Origin: Falsibacillus pallidus
GTDB taxonomy: Bacteria; Bacillota; Bacilli; Bacillales; DSM-25281
Length of the DNA: 64,000 nucleotides
Assembly (NCBI RefSeq): GCF_003350505.1
Contig: NZ_QQAY01000005.1
Coordinates: 117,043-181,042, forward strand
Direction of reading: 5' to 3'
In this document: positions 1 to 7,987 of the stretch, in pieces
Layout of the letters: every line of letters begins with the position of its first letter
Position numbering within the stretch: position 1 is the stretch's first letter
Made by a program: the position numbers and the translations under genes
Notes under the pieces: model-generated
What the model saw: the letters and a program-made list of their open reading frames with translations, nothing else
The model's database searches: none
What the model was told of the DNA's origin: nothing

Positions 1-894
1 CGAATAATGTTCTGAAACGGTTGGGATCAAAATGATTAGGAGTGAATGGGCGATGAATGCTGGAAAGAAGCCTATGGTGAACGCCACCCCTGTGAGGATT
101 CCAAATTGTTCAGTGGACATGGTTTCGGTCAATCCTGCATGCATCAGGGCGGTTTTGATCAAGAAAGGCTGCACAGCCGCTGTCAGCGCATGAAAAATCC
201 GAAGAGCCGTCGTTGGTACTGACACTGCAAGCAGATCCTTCCTGACGACCTTCCCTTCTGTATGGTGATGGACTTTTCGCTTTTTGATATCTTGGTATTG
301 AATGAAATAAGCAATCATCAAATAGATGAGAATGACCAGCTCAGACCCGATCAACGTGCATATCGCTACCAGAAGCGCTTTTTCCATTGTGAAATCAAAC
401 CATTTATACAAATAGACTAAGAATACCAGCTGGAGGAATTTCCGCAAAAAGTTTGCCGCTGCAATCTTCCCCATCTGCTGGATGCCCATGAAGTAGCCCC
501 TTGCAACAGAAGAGATCGATATGACAGGAATCAACGCCAGAAGAAGCCACCTTAAAATCGGATGATAGTGGTTGAAGACAGGAATGGCGGGAAATACCGC
601 AAGCGCAGCCAAGCTGAATGCAATGGTGGAATACAGCGCAAATTTAAAAGCATGTCCGAGCATGCTTTTATGGTACTTCTCTTCTTTCTCGGCAATCATT
701 TTGGAAATGGAGATGGGCAGTTCGAGGGAAGCAATGACGACCACCAAAAAAATAAAAGGCATTATGGACATATATAAACCCATCCCATGCGCCCCGATTT
801 CCTTTGCCAGAACCATATTAATGAAAAATTCAAGGCATTCGCCCGCAAATGCCACAGCGATCAATAGGATGGAACCCCTTAAGAATGTATTCAT
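1..894 (-). CDS. SpoVB-type polysaccharide/lipid flippase (partial)
   Basis: Open without a stop from the ATG at 894 to the window edge, giving the first 298 residues of a polytopic membrane protein. The N-terminus (MNTFLRGSILLIAVAFAGE) and alternating hydrophobic segments fit the MVF/oligosaccharide-flippase family. B. subtilis SpoVB and YkvU belong to this family; they act in the forespore or cell membrane on envelope or cortex precursors. A GAGGAG ribosome site precedes the ATG. The C-terminal part lies outside the window, so spoVB, ykvU and a general exporter cannot be told apart. Confidence 0.72.
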   Translation of the reverse strand, partial: MNTFLRGSILLIAVAFAGECLEFFINMVLAKEIGAHGMGLYMSIMPFIFLVVVIASLELPISISKMIAEKEEKYHKSMLGHAFKFALYSTIAFSLAALAVFPAIPVFNHYHPILRWLLLALIPVISISSVARGYFMGIQQMGKIAAANFLRKFLQLVFLVYLYKWFDFTMEKALLVAICTLIGSELVILIYLMIAYFIQYQDIKKRKVHHHTEGKVVRKDLLAVSVPTTALRIFHALTAAVQPFLIKTALMHAGLTETMSTEQFGILTGVAFTIGFFPAFIAHSLLIILIPTVSEHYS

Positions 895-1094
895 CTTTTC
901 TCTCCTCGTCTTACGGTCATACCTTAAAGATATGAGACAAGTCCTAAAAATATTTTTCAAAAAATAAAGAGAAAAATCGGGAGCATATCCGCCCGTTTTG
1001 CCGCCGGGGAAAGAGGATATGTAAGTAGAATAGAATGGAATCGTGGCTGCTTTGCATAAAATAAAGACAATAAAGAATAAAGGAGGGATTTCCG

Positions 1095-1823
1095 TTGGTC
1101 CGTTTTTTGTTGAACCTTGCCGCATTTCTATTGATGGTAGCCGTCAACGCCTTGGCAAATATCATCCCTTTCAATGGACAGACAACAGGTGAAATATCGA
1201 ACCGCCTCCATGTCCTGTTCACTCCGGCCGGCTATGTTTTTTCTATCTGGGGATTGATCTACCTTTTGACCGGGATCTGGGTCCTGAGAGAACTTCCGAA
1301 AAAGAGAAGGGATCTTCCTCTTTATACCACAACGAGCGGTCTATTCATTTGGAGCAGCCTCCTGAATACGGCTTGGATTTTCCTCTGGCATTTTGAATTT
1401 TTCTTTTTCACCGTCGTCGTCATGGTGCTGCTTCTATTGACCCTCATCAAGCTGTATACCCGCATCCAGGCAGTTGACCACTCCTTTTGGGATATTCTGC
1501 CCTTCTCGGTGTACCTGGGGTGGATCAGTGTTGCCACGATTGCGAACATCAGCTACGTCCTCACGTTTTATGGATGGAATGGATTCGGACTCTCAGATGT
1601 CACCTGGACCGTCATCCTGCTTTTGTCAGGGACATTCCTGGCCCTTTTCTTCAGATGGAAAAATCACGATTGGGTCTATCCGCTTGTATTCATTTGGGCT
1701 TTTGTCGGAATTGGCGTCAAAAATCAAGCAAGCACCCCGACAGTCGCTTACATCGCTTATGGACTGGCAGCGGTCATTCTGATCGGTATATTTCTCTTTC
1801 GCAACCCAAAAATTGAAACATAA
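1095..1823 (+). CDS. TspO/MBR-like tryptophan-rich membrane protein
   Basis: Predicted 242-residue integral membrane protein with about seven hydrophobic segments and many Trp and aromatic residues (for example VFSIWGLIYLLTGIW). This pattern belongs to the enlarged TspO/MBR-like 'tryptophan-rich sensory' group found in bacilli, whose ligand and role are poorly defined. The start is TTG at 1095, with AGGAGGGA at 1081-1088 placed ideally; no ATG in frame fits as well. It appears to be a single-gene unit with a weak hairpin/T-run behind it. The family call is moderate because classical TspO proteins are shorter, about 160 residues. Confidence 0.6.
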   Translation: MVRFLLNLAAFLLMVAVNALANIIPFNGQTTGEISNRLHVLFTPAGYVFSIWGLIYLLTGIWVLRELPKKRRDLPLYTTTSGLFIWSSLLNTAWIFLWHFEFFFFTVVVMVLLLLTLIKLYTRIQAVDHSFWDILPFSVYLGWISVATIANISYVLTFYGWNGFGLSDVTWTVILLLSGTFLALFFRWKNHDWVYPLVFIWAFVGIGVKNQASTPTVAYIAYGLAAVILIGIFLFRNPKIET

Positions 1824-1868
1824 AAAATAGGGATGAAAACGGGGATTCTGCTTGCCCCATTTTTTTGT
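1822..1868 (+). terminator. weak terminator-like hairpin after the TspO-like gene
   Basis: An A-rich arm with GGG pairs imperfectly with CCCC followed by seven T residues just after the stop at 1823. The stem is short and interrupted, so this is only a likely terminator. Confidence 0.4.
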
Positions 1869-1941
1869 TGGTGATTTGTTTGGAAAAAAACGCTTCCCCT
1901 TCGCATAAAATAGCGTTAGCACCTTTATGGGAGGTTTCGAT

Positions 1942-3381
1942 ATGGGGATTGTGACAGGAGCTGAATTCATCAGACGCATCGATCAGCTGAATAACGAGGT
2001 ATGGATCAATGGAGAAAAAGTTCAAGGGAAGATTTCCGAACACCAAGCTTTTAAAGGAATATTAAAGAGCAAAGCTTCTCTTTACGATATGCAGCATATG
2101 CCAAGCCATCGGGAATTCCTGACATACAGGGAGCCAAAAAAAGGATCACTCGCCAACTTCTCCTTTAAATGTCCTGTCTCAAAACAGGATCTGATTGAAA
2201 GACGGAAGGCAACGGAATTATGGGCATCGGCAAATGCAGGATTGATGGGACGATCTCCTGACTATATTAATTCTGCCATCATGTCTCTCGGAGCTGCCTC
2301 CAAATTGTTGGGGACGAACAACCCTGAATTCGGCAAGAACATCGAAAAGCTTTTGGAAAATGCCATACAAAACGATTTATCCTTCACACATACCTTCATC
2401 AACCCGCAGACAAATCGTTCAGTTTCCTACTTTGAAGGGGAGGATGATGTCATCGCTGCACGTGTTGTGGACGAAACACCAGAGGGCATCGTCATCAAAG
2501 GGGCTCGCCTTCTCGCCACACAGGGGGGGATCACAGATGAACTGCTTGTCCTTCCGGCTGGCGGCAATTTCATTGATGAATCCTACATATACGGGTTCAT
2601 CATCCCTTCAAATACACCCGGCTTAAAATTTTTGTGCCGCGAGTCTTTTGTCTATTCGGATTCTTCTTTTGATCATCCGCTCTCCACACGGTTTGAGGAG
2701 ATTGATTCCATCGTTGTTTTCGATAACGTGCTCGTCCCTTGGGATAAGGTCTTTTTATATAAGGATTTGAATGTTGCATTTGCCATGAGCCAGGAAGTGG
2801 ATATGTTCACCCTCCTTTCCTACCAGGCTGTCACCCGCCAGGTGGTGAAAACGGAGTTCCTGCTCGGACTTGCAGAGAAGATGATTCAGACAATCAATAT
2901 CAGTGAGCATCAGCATGTAAAAGAAAAATGCAGCGAAATCATCGTAAATTTAGAAATTATGAAAGCTTTGCTTCTGGCCTCGGAGACGAATTGTTCGTTC
3001 AATGAATGGGGAATGATGACGCCTGATGCAAATCCCCTCAATGCTGCGATCATTTACTATCCAAAAATTTATCCGCGGATGGTGGAAATCCTTCATTTGC
3101 TTGGAGCGAGCGGACTGATTTCCATTCCAGGGGAAAAGGATTTCAATTCGGAGATTATCCGGCCGGAGCTTGATAAATATTTGCAGGGTGCTGCCTCTAC
3201 GGCCGAGGAGCGTGTGAAGATATACCGGCTGGCTTGGGACTTGACGATGAGCGCATTCGGCTCAAGACAGACGTTGTATGAAAGGTTCTTCTTCGGGGAT
3301 CCGATAAAATTATCGACCTCCCTCTATAATGGCTACGATAAAAACCGCTTCGTGGATATGGTAAAGGAATTTTTGAAGTGA
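1942..3381 (+). CDS. hpaB: 4-hydroxyphenylacetate 3-hydroxylase family (HpaB/YoaI-like)
   Basis: A 479-residue protein of the HpaB flavin-dependent monooxygenase family, which uses FADH2 supplied by a separate reductase to ortho-hydroxylate phenols. Family landmarks are GRSPDY near residue 100, an acyl-CoA-dehydrogenase-like middle (GARLLATQGG) and FDNVLVPWDKVF near residue 270. Length matches B. subtilis YoaI. The ATG at 1942 is preferred over an upstream ATG at 1927 because GGGAGG lies between them. No HpaC-type reductase or catechol ring-cleavage gene is nearby, so the true substrate is uncertain. Confidence 0.85.
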   Translation: MGIVTGAEFIRRIDQLNNEVWINGEKVQGKISEHQAFKGILKSKASLYDMQHMPSHREFLTYREPKKGSLANFSFKCPVSKQDLIERRKATELWASANAGLMGRSPDYINSAIMSLGAASKLLGTNNPEFGKNIEKLLENAIQNDLSFTHTFINPQTNRSVSYFEGEDDVIAARVVDETPEGIVIKGARLLATQGGITDELLVLPAGGNFIDESYIYGFIIPSNTPGLKFLCRESFVYSDSSFDHPLSTRFEEIDSIVVFDNVLVPWDKVFLYKDLNVAFAMSQEVDMFTLLSYQAVTRQVVKTEFLLGLAEKMIQTINISEHQHVKEKCSEIIVNLEIMKALLLASETNCSFNEWGMMTPDANPLNAAIIYYPKIYPRMVEILHLLGASGLISIPGEKDFNSEIIRPELDKYLQGAASTAEERVKIYRLAWDLTMSAFGSRQTLYERFFFGDPIKLSTSLYNGYDKNRFVDMVKEFLK

Positions 3382-3387
3382 GCGCAT

Positions 3388-3431
3388 AAACACCTCCAAA
3401 AGGAACCATGTTACTTGTTAAGGAGGTGTTT
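3388..3431 (+). promoter_or_regulatory. RNA hairpin covering the ribosome site of the small spore protein gene
   Basis: AAACACCTCC at 3388-3397 is perfectly complementary to GGAGGTGTTT at 3422-3431, a 10-bp stem with a 24-nt loop. The right arm contains the AGGAGG ribosome site used by the ATG at 3436, so folding would hide it. No T-run follows, so it is not an obvious terminator. Confidence 0.55.
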
Positions 3432-3435
3432 CTCC

Positions 3436-3609
3436 ATGAACAAAGAAAACAGCCCAAAATACACTTCTGCCGGTACGGACATTGATGAAGTCAAAAGACA
3501 GGATGCCAATTCCGGCCTGACCTACAACCAGGTAAAAAAACTGATTGCAGACACCGTTAGCGGCCACGAAGTCCAAAACTTCAATGCCCAGCGGACCGAG
3601 CAGGAATAA
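3436..3609 (+). CDS. gamma-type small acid-soluble spore protein-like
   Basis: A 57-residue, Gln/Asn/Lys-rich hydrophilic protein. The segment TSAGTDIDEVKRQDANSG resembles the T-N-x-x-x-V-R-K-Q-N-x-x-S repeat of gamma-type SASPs such as SspE, which are amino-acid reserves of dormant spores. Here there is one clear repeat and a divergent second half. The start is the ATG at 3436 behind AAGGAGGTG. A strong terminator follows immediately. Expression would be expected in the forespore (sigma G), but I could not find a convincing sigma-G promoter. Another short spore-specific protein family is possible. Confidence 0.6.
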   Translation: MNKENSPKYTSAGTDIDEVKRQDANSGLTYNQVKKLIADTVSGHEVQNFNAQRTEQE

Positions 3610-3611
3610 AA

Positions 3612-3644
3612 AAGAGCAATGCCCACGCTGCGGGCATTGCTCTT
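3612..3644. terminator. bidirectional terminator between the spore protein gene and swrC
   Basis: AAGAGCAATGCCC pairs with GGGCATTGCTCTT around a short loop, serving the plus-strand spore gene and the minus-strand efflux gene that converge here. Confidence 0.85.
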
Positions 3645-3654
3645 ATGTTTTCTA

Positions 3655-6600
3655 TTACAGGTCGAATTCTCGAGTTCGACGTTTCTTTTTCTTTCTGAAT
3701 TTGCCAATGGTCTCGTATACGATCGGTACAATGAGTAGTGTAAGCAAGGTTGAACTTGTCAATCCTCCGATTACAGTCACACCGAGGCCTTTCGAGATGA
3801 AGCCGCTGCCTTCCAATCCGAGTGCCAACGGAAGCAATGCACCGATTGTGGCAATCGCCGTCATCAGGATTGGGCGCAAACGAGTCATTCCAGCCTCCAG
3901 CAGTGCCTCTCTGGTGGATAAGCCTTCCTGCTCTTTATGAATAACCCTGTCAATCAAGACAATGGCGTTCGTGACTACAATTCCAATCAGCATCAATGCG
4001 CCGATCATTGCGGAAATGCTCAACGTTTCTCCTGATATCAGCAAGCCAAGAACGCCGCCGATGACCGTAAATGGCAGGGAGAATAGGATGGCAAACGGCG
4101 CCAATCCTCCACCGAATGTGATAACGAGAATCAGGTACACGATCGCAATCGCTGCGAGCATGGCCAGACCAAGCTGTGTAAAGGATTCTTTAATATCTTC
4201 TGTCACCCCGCCCATGGAAATCTCCATGTTGGAAGGGACATCGATCTTATCGACTTCTTTCTGCAGGCTGGCTGAAGCTTTCGACACATCCTTCGTGGTC
4301 GGCTCTCCGCTCACTTCTACAAATATCCGGCCGTCCCTGCGTGAAATGGTATTGGAAGTCTTTCCTTCCTTCACCTCTGCAATATCTTTTACAGAGATTT
4401 GCATTCCAAGAGGCGACTGGATTTTCTTGCTTGTCAAATCATCTATATTTTTGTAATTGCTCTTTTCAACCCCAAGATAGACGTTGACCTCTTCCCCATC
4501 TTTGATGACAGTGGTCAAGACAGGGCGCTGGCGCTGCGGGCTCAATGCCATTCCTACCTGAGCGGGAGTCAGGCCATACTGGCTCAGCTTTTCCTGGTCG
4601 ACAGAAAGCGTGTATTCATCATACGTTTCAGACATGCTGGAGTCGACGTTCTTAAAGTCCTTCAGCCCTTTCATGGCTTTCTCGCCTTTGTTCACAACAG
4701 GTTCGATTTCCTTCATATTCTCTCCGTAAACGTATAGGGAGATCTTATTGGAAGCGCCCCCGCCTCCAAAGCTTTGGGATTCCCAGGTCCCTATGTCCGT
4801 CGTTTTCTGCAGGTCTTTGATAACTTTTTCTTTCTCTTTTTCAAAGTCTGGCGTGTCGTCTTTATAAGACACGTAGAATAATGCATTATTCGAGCTGCCC
4901 GGATTCATCGGGTTCTCCCCTCCGACCGAGTACTGGATCGTTGTTGCATACTTTTGTTTCTCAAAGTAGCTCTGAGCTTTTTCCGCCGCTTTTTCCACTT
5001 CTTCAAGCGTCTGACCCGGATCAGGCTTGAATGTCGCGATGACCATCTTATCTTCTTCAGAAGACAAGAAGCTGACGCCGACGACTGGCAGAAGCGCTAA
5101 ACTTCCTGCGAGCATCAAAACAGCAATGATAGAAGTAATGATTTTATGATTGAGGGACCACGTCAGTGCCCGTTTGTATCCTCTTGTCAATTTGCTTGGC
5201 TTATCTTCCCTGTGAGGCTTTTTCTTCACGCCTTTTTTAAACAGCGCATGCGCCATCATCGGAACAATCGTCACGGCAACAAGAAGGGATGCCAAAAGTG
5301 AAAAGACGATGGTCAAAGCAAACGGCAGGAACAGTTCCCCTATCATGCCTTTCACTAAGCCGAGCGGCAGGAATACCGCGATAGTCACGATTGTAGAAGA
5401 AGCAATCGGCTTAAACATTTCCTTTGTTGCTTCTCTGATTAGGACGCCGCCTTTTAGCGTTTCATCCTTCAATGACATCCGCCTGTAAATATTCTCAATG
5501 ACAACGATCGAGTCATCGATGACCCGTCCAATTGCTACGGTCATTGCACCAAGCGTCATGATATTCAATGTGATATCCATCTGCTTCAACAGAAGGACAG
5601 CAATCAATAATGACAGCGGGATCGAGATGATCGAGATGATCGTCGTTTTAAAATCCCTTAAGAACAGCATGATGATAATGACAGCAAACAATGCGCCAAA
5701 GATCGCTTTGTTCAGCATTGTGCTTACTGATTTTTCAATCGGCTTACCTTGATCGAACGTCGTTACAATATCGAGGCCGTCATGTGTTTTTTCGAGTTCT
5801 TTAATTTGCTTCTTAACTTCGTTTGCCACATCCACCGTGTTCGCATCAGAAGCCTTCACAATTTGAATCCCGATGGACTCTTTTCCATTGGTACGTGAAA
5901 TGGATTCTGCTTTCCCGGTGAATTTAATATCAGCAATATCTTTTAAAGGTACAGTCGGCAATTTAATAGCAGCCGCTGACCCTTGAGCTGCATTTGGCAT
6001 TCCCGCTTTTTGGCCAACCGTGCCTTGAGGCTGCTGCGCAGACCCATTTTGCCCGCCGGCACCTTTCATTGCAGAGCCTGCTGAAGCTTGTCCACCTTGT
6101 CCTGCAGAGCCCGCTGAAGGAATGACAGGGATTTTAATATTTTTCAAATCATCCAAAGAGGCAACTTTTCCATCGACCACAACGGATTTTTCCGTATCTG
6201 AAAACGTGAAAAGGCCAAGCGGGAAGGACACGTTGGATCCCTTTATGAAATTTTTGACGGTTTCCTCGTCCATTCCCAATGCTTTCAACTTATCCTGTTT
6301 AAATACGATTTCTGCTTCTTCCAGCTGCTGGCCGGAAATCTGCACGGAGGAAACACCATCGATGCCTTCTAGCACAGGCAGGATGTCCCTCTCAGTTTCT
6401 TTTGTCAATTTGGCCAGTGATTGGCTATCATTCGAAGCACTTAAAGCCATGATTGGAAATGCATTGAAGCTTAGTCTGGAAACATCGGGATCCTTTACAC
6501 CATCTGGAAGACTGATGTCCCCAAGAGCTTCCTTCACCTCATTTTCAGCATCATCCATATTCTTTTCAAAATTATATTCAATCTGAATGGCAGACGCATT

Positions 6601-6861
6601 TTGATAAGAGGTTGAGCTGACCATCTTCACTCCATTTAAGCCTTTGATTCTCTGTTCAAGAGGCTTAGAGATTTTATCTGCAACTTCAGATGGCGTAGCT
6701 CCTGGATACACCGTAGTCACTGTAATAATCGGCGTTGTGATATTCGGAATCGTTTCGAGCTTCATATTAAAGCCAGAATAAAGACCGGCCGCCGCAATAA
6801 TCATTGTAATAAGCCATATGGCGAATTTATTCTTTAGCGAAAAATTGATAATGCTGTTCAT
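3655..6861 (-). CDS. swrC: RND-family efflux permease (SwrC/YerP-like)
   Basis: A 1068-residue inner-membrane RND transporter of the AcrB/HAE1 type; B. subtilis SwrC (1065 aa) exports surfactin and other amphiphiles using proton flow. Visible features are TM1 (about 10-30), a double periplasmic-domain architecture, the TM4 motif GRVIDDSIVVIENI carrying the proton-relay Asp pair, and a positively charged tail. Residues about 248-298 form a Gly/Ser/Gln/Ala-rich low-complexity insert. The ATG at 6861 follows GGAGGGG; an upstream in-frame start has no such site. It is divergent from a TetR gene (7052-7936), with three operator-like palindromes between them. Confidence 0.92.
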   Translation of the reverse strand: MNSIINFSLKNKFAIWLITMIIAAAGLYSGFNMKLETIPNITTPIITVTTVYPGATPSEVADKISKPLEQRIKGLNGVKMVSSTSYQNASAIQIEYNFEKNMDDAENEVKEALGDISLPDGVKDPDVSRLSFNAFPIMALSASNDSQSLAKLTKETERDILPVLEGIDGVSSVQISGQQLEEAEIVFKQDKLKALGMDEETVKNFIKGSNVSFPLGLFTFSDTEKSVVVDGKVASLDDLKNIKIPVIPSAGSAGQGGQASAGSAMKGAGGQNGSAQQPQGTVGQKAGMPNAAQGSAAAIKLPTVPLKDIADIKFTGKAESISRTNGKESIGIQIVKASDANTVDVANEVKKQIKELEKTHDGLDIVTTFDQGKPIEKSVSTMLNKAIFGALFAVIIIMLFLRDFKTTIISIISIPLSLLIAVLLLKQMDITLNIMTLGAMTVAIGRVIDDSIVVIENIYRRMSLKDETLKGGVLIREATKEMFKPIASSTIVTIAVFLPLGLVKGMIGELFLPFALTIVFSLLASLLVAVTIVPMMAHALFKKGVKKKPHREDKPSKLTRGYKRALTWSLNHKIITSIIAVLMLAGSLALLPVVGVSFLSSEEDKMVIATFKPDPGQTLEEVEKAAEKAQSYFEKQKYATTIQYSVGGENPMNPGSSNNALFYVSYKDDTPDFEKEKEKVIKDLQKTTDIGTWESQSFGGGGASNKISLYVYGENMKEIEPVVNKGEKAMKGLKDFKNVDSSMSETYDEYTLSVDQEKLSQYGLTPAQVGMALSPQRQRPVLTTVIKDGEEVNVYLGVEKSNYKNIDDLTSKKIQSPLGMQISVKDIAEVKEGKTSNTISRRDGRIFVEVSGEPTTKDVSKASASLQKEVDKIDVPSNMEISMGGVTEDIKESFTQLGLAMLAAIAIVYLILVITFGGGLAPFAILFSLPFTVIGGVLGLLISGETLSISAMIGALMLIGIVVTNAIVLIDRVIHKEQEGLSTREALLEAGMTRLRPILMTAIATIGALLPLALGLEGSGFISKGLGVTVIGGLTSSTLLTLLIVPIVYETIGKFRKKKKRRTREFDL

Positions 6862-6896
6862 CTCGCCCCTCCACTCTATTTTATGTATTTTAGGAT

Positions 6897-7009
6897 TGAC
6901 CAATCAGTCATAACAACTCATAATATAACTGACCAGTCGGTTATGAGTCAACTTTAAATGTTACATTTTAACAAAATAGACACTTTGAAATAACGTGACC
7001 AATCGGTCA
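6897..7009. promoter_or_regulatory. three TGAC-N6-GTCA-like operators in the swrC/tetR divergent region
   Basis: TGACCAATCAGTCA (6897-6910), TGACCAGTCGGTTA (6930-6943) and TGACCAATCGGTCA (6996-7009) share one palindromic pattern. Starts are 33 and 66 bp apart, close to whole helical turns. They fill the shared promoter region, so they are the likely binding sites of the adjacent TetR protein, controlling both itself and swrC. Confidence 0.8.
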
Positions 7010-7051
7010 TAATATAAGCAACACTATCTCTTGATGCAGGGAGCGTTCATG

Positions 7052-7936
7052 ATGAAGGAAAAGGAAAAATTAATCATAGAAACAGGAATCAAGCTGTTTG
7101 CCACAAAAGGCTTTACCGCTACTTCCATACAAGAAATCGCGACAGAATGCAGTATTTCAAAAGGCGCCTTCTATTTATATTTCAAATCAAAAGAAGCACT
7201 GCTATTAGCCATTTTCGAATATTACTATTCCCGCATCCAAGAGCGCGTGAAAGAAATTGATAATCAGCCGCTCCAACCACGGGAACGCTTCGTCAAACAA
7301 ATCCATTGCCACTATGATGAAATCAGCAAGCATAAAGAATTTATCATCATGCAGGTAAGGGAGCATGCAATCCCCTTCAATGAAGCAATCGAAACATTCA
7401 TCCGTAATATGCGGGTAAGTTCCAATCTTTACTACCAAAGGATTCTGATGGAGATCTACGGCGATGCCATCACGCCATACATATGGGACATGACTGTCAT
7501 GCTGCAGGGAATCTTCCATTCTTTCCTTGAACTGATCATCTTCGAAGTCACAGAACTTAATCTTGATCATCTTTCCCATTACCTCTTAAAGAGGGCAGAT
7601 GATTTGGTCAAAGGATTGACAGGGAGTGATCCTGAAAAAGAAAAACCAATCCTGTCGACAGATGCCATGAACAAGCTGCTGGCTGAAAAAGTGCTTCATC
7701 CGCAAAAAACTAAGAGAGACTTATTAGCTGCCATTGATGATGCAAAAGAGAGATTTTATGACCACCCTAAAAAAGAAGATATCACTATTACTCTTGAGGT
7801 TCTGGAAGAGGAAATCAAGCGGGAAGAGTCCAGAGCTCCAGTAATCCAGGGAATGCTGGCTAATTTCAGCTCTTTCCCTGAGCTCACTGATTTGAAAAGT
7901 CTTATTGAAGAATTCTTTTTTGCAGAAAAAAAATAA
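7052..7936 (+). CDS. TetR/AcrR-family regulator (YerO-like)
   Basis: A 294-residue protein with an N-terminal TetR helix-turn-helix (GIKLFATKGFTATSIQEIA, then GAFYLYFKSKEALL at about 30-50). The C-terminal half is longer than in typical TetR proteins (about 200 aa) and ends in a charged helical region. In B. subtilis a TetR gene, yerO, also neighbours the swrC/yerP pump, so local repression of the pump is likely, with an amphiphile as inducer. AGGGAG at 7038-7043 suits the ATG at 7052 (alternative ATG at 7049). Confidence 0.88.
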   Translation: MKEKEKLIIETGIKLFATKGFTATSIQEIATECSISKGAFYLYFKSKEALLLAIFEYYYSRIQERVKEIDNQPLQPRERFVKQIHCHYDEISKHKEFIIMQVREHAIPFNEAIETFIRNMRVSSNLYYQRILMEIYGDAITPYIWDMTVMLQGIFHSFLELIIFEVTELNLDHLSHYLLKRADDLVKGLTGSDPEKEKPILSTDAMNKLLAEKVLHPQKTKRDLLAAIDDAKERFYDHPKKEDITITLEVLEEEIKREESRAPVIQGMLANFSSFPELTDLKSLIEEFFFAEKK

Positions 7937-7948
7937 AAAAGCTCAACA

Positions 7949-7980
7949 AAAAGCAGGAGGCATTCGGCCTCCTGCTTTTT
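7949..7980. terminator. bidirectional terminator between tetR and ltaS
   Basis: AAAGCAGGAGGC pairs with GCCTCCTGCTTTTT across a 4-nt loop, with T-runs on both strands. Confidence 0.88.
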
Positions 7981-7987
7981 GTTTTAT

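Noticed and set aside
1927..1941. Upstream ATG as the start of the HpaB-like gene
   Set aside because: The ribosome site GGGAGG lies between this ATG and the one at 1942, so only the latter is properly placed.
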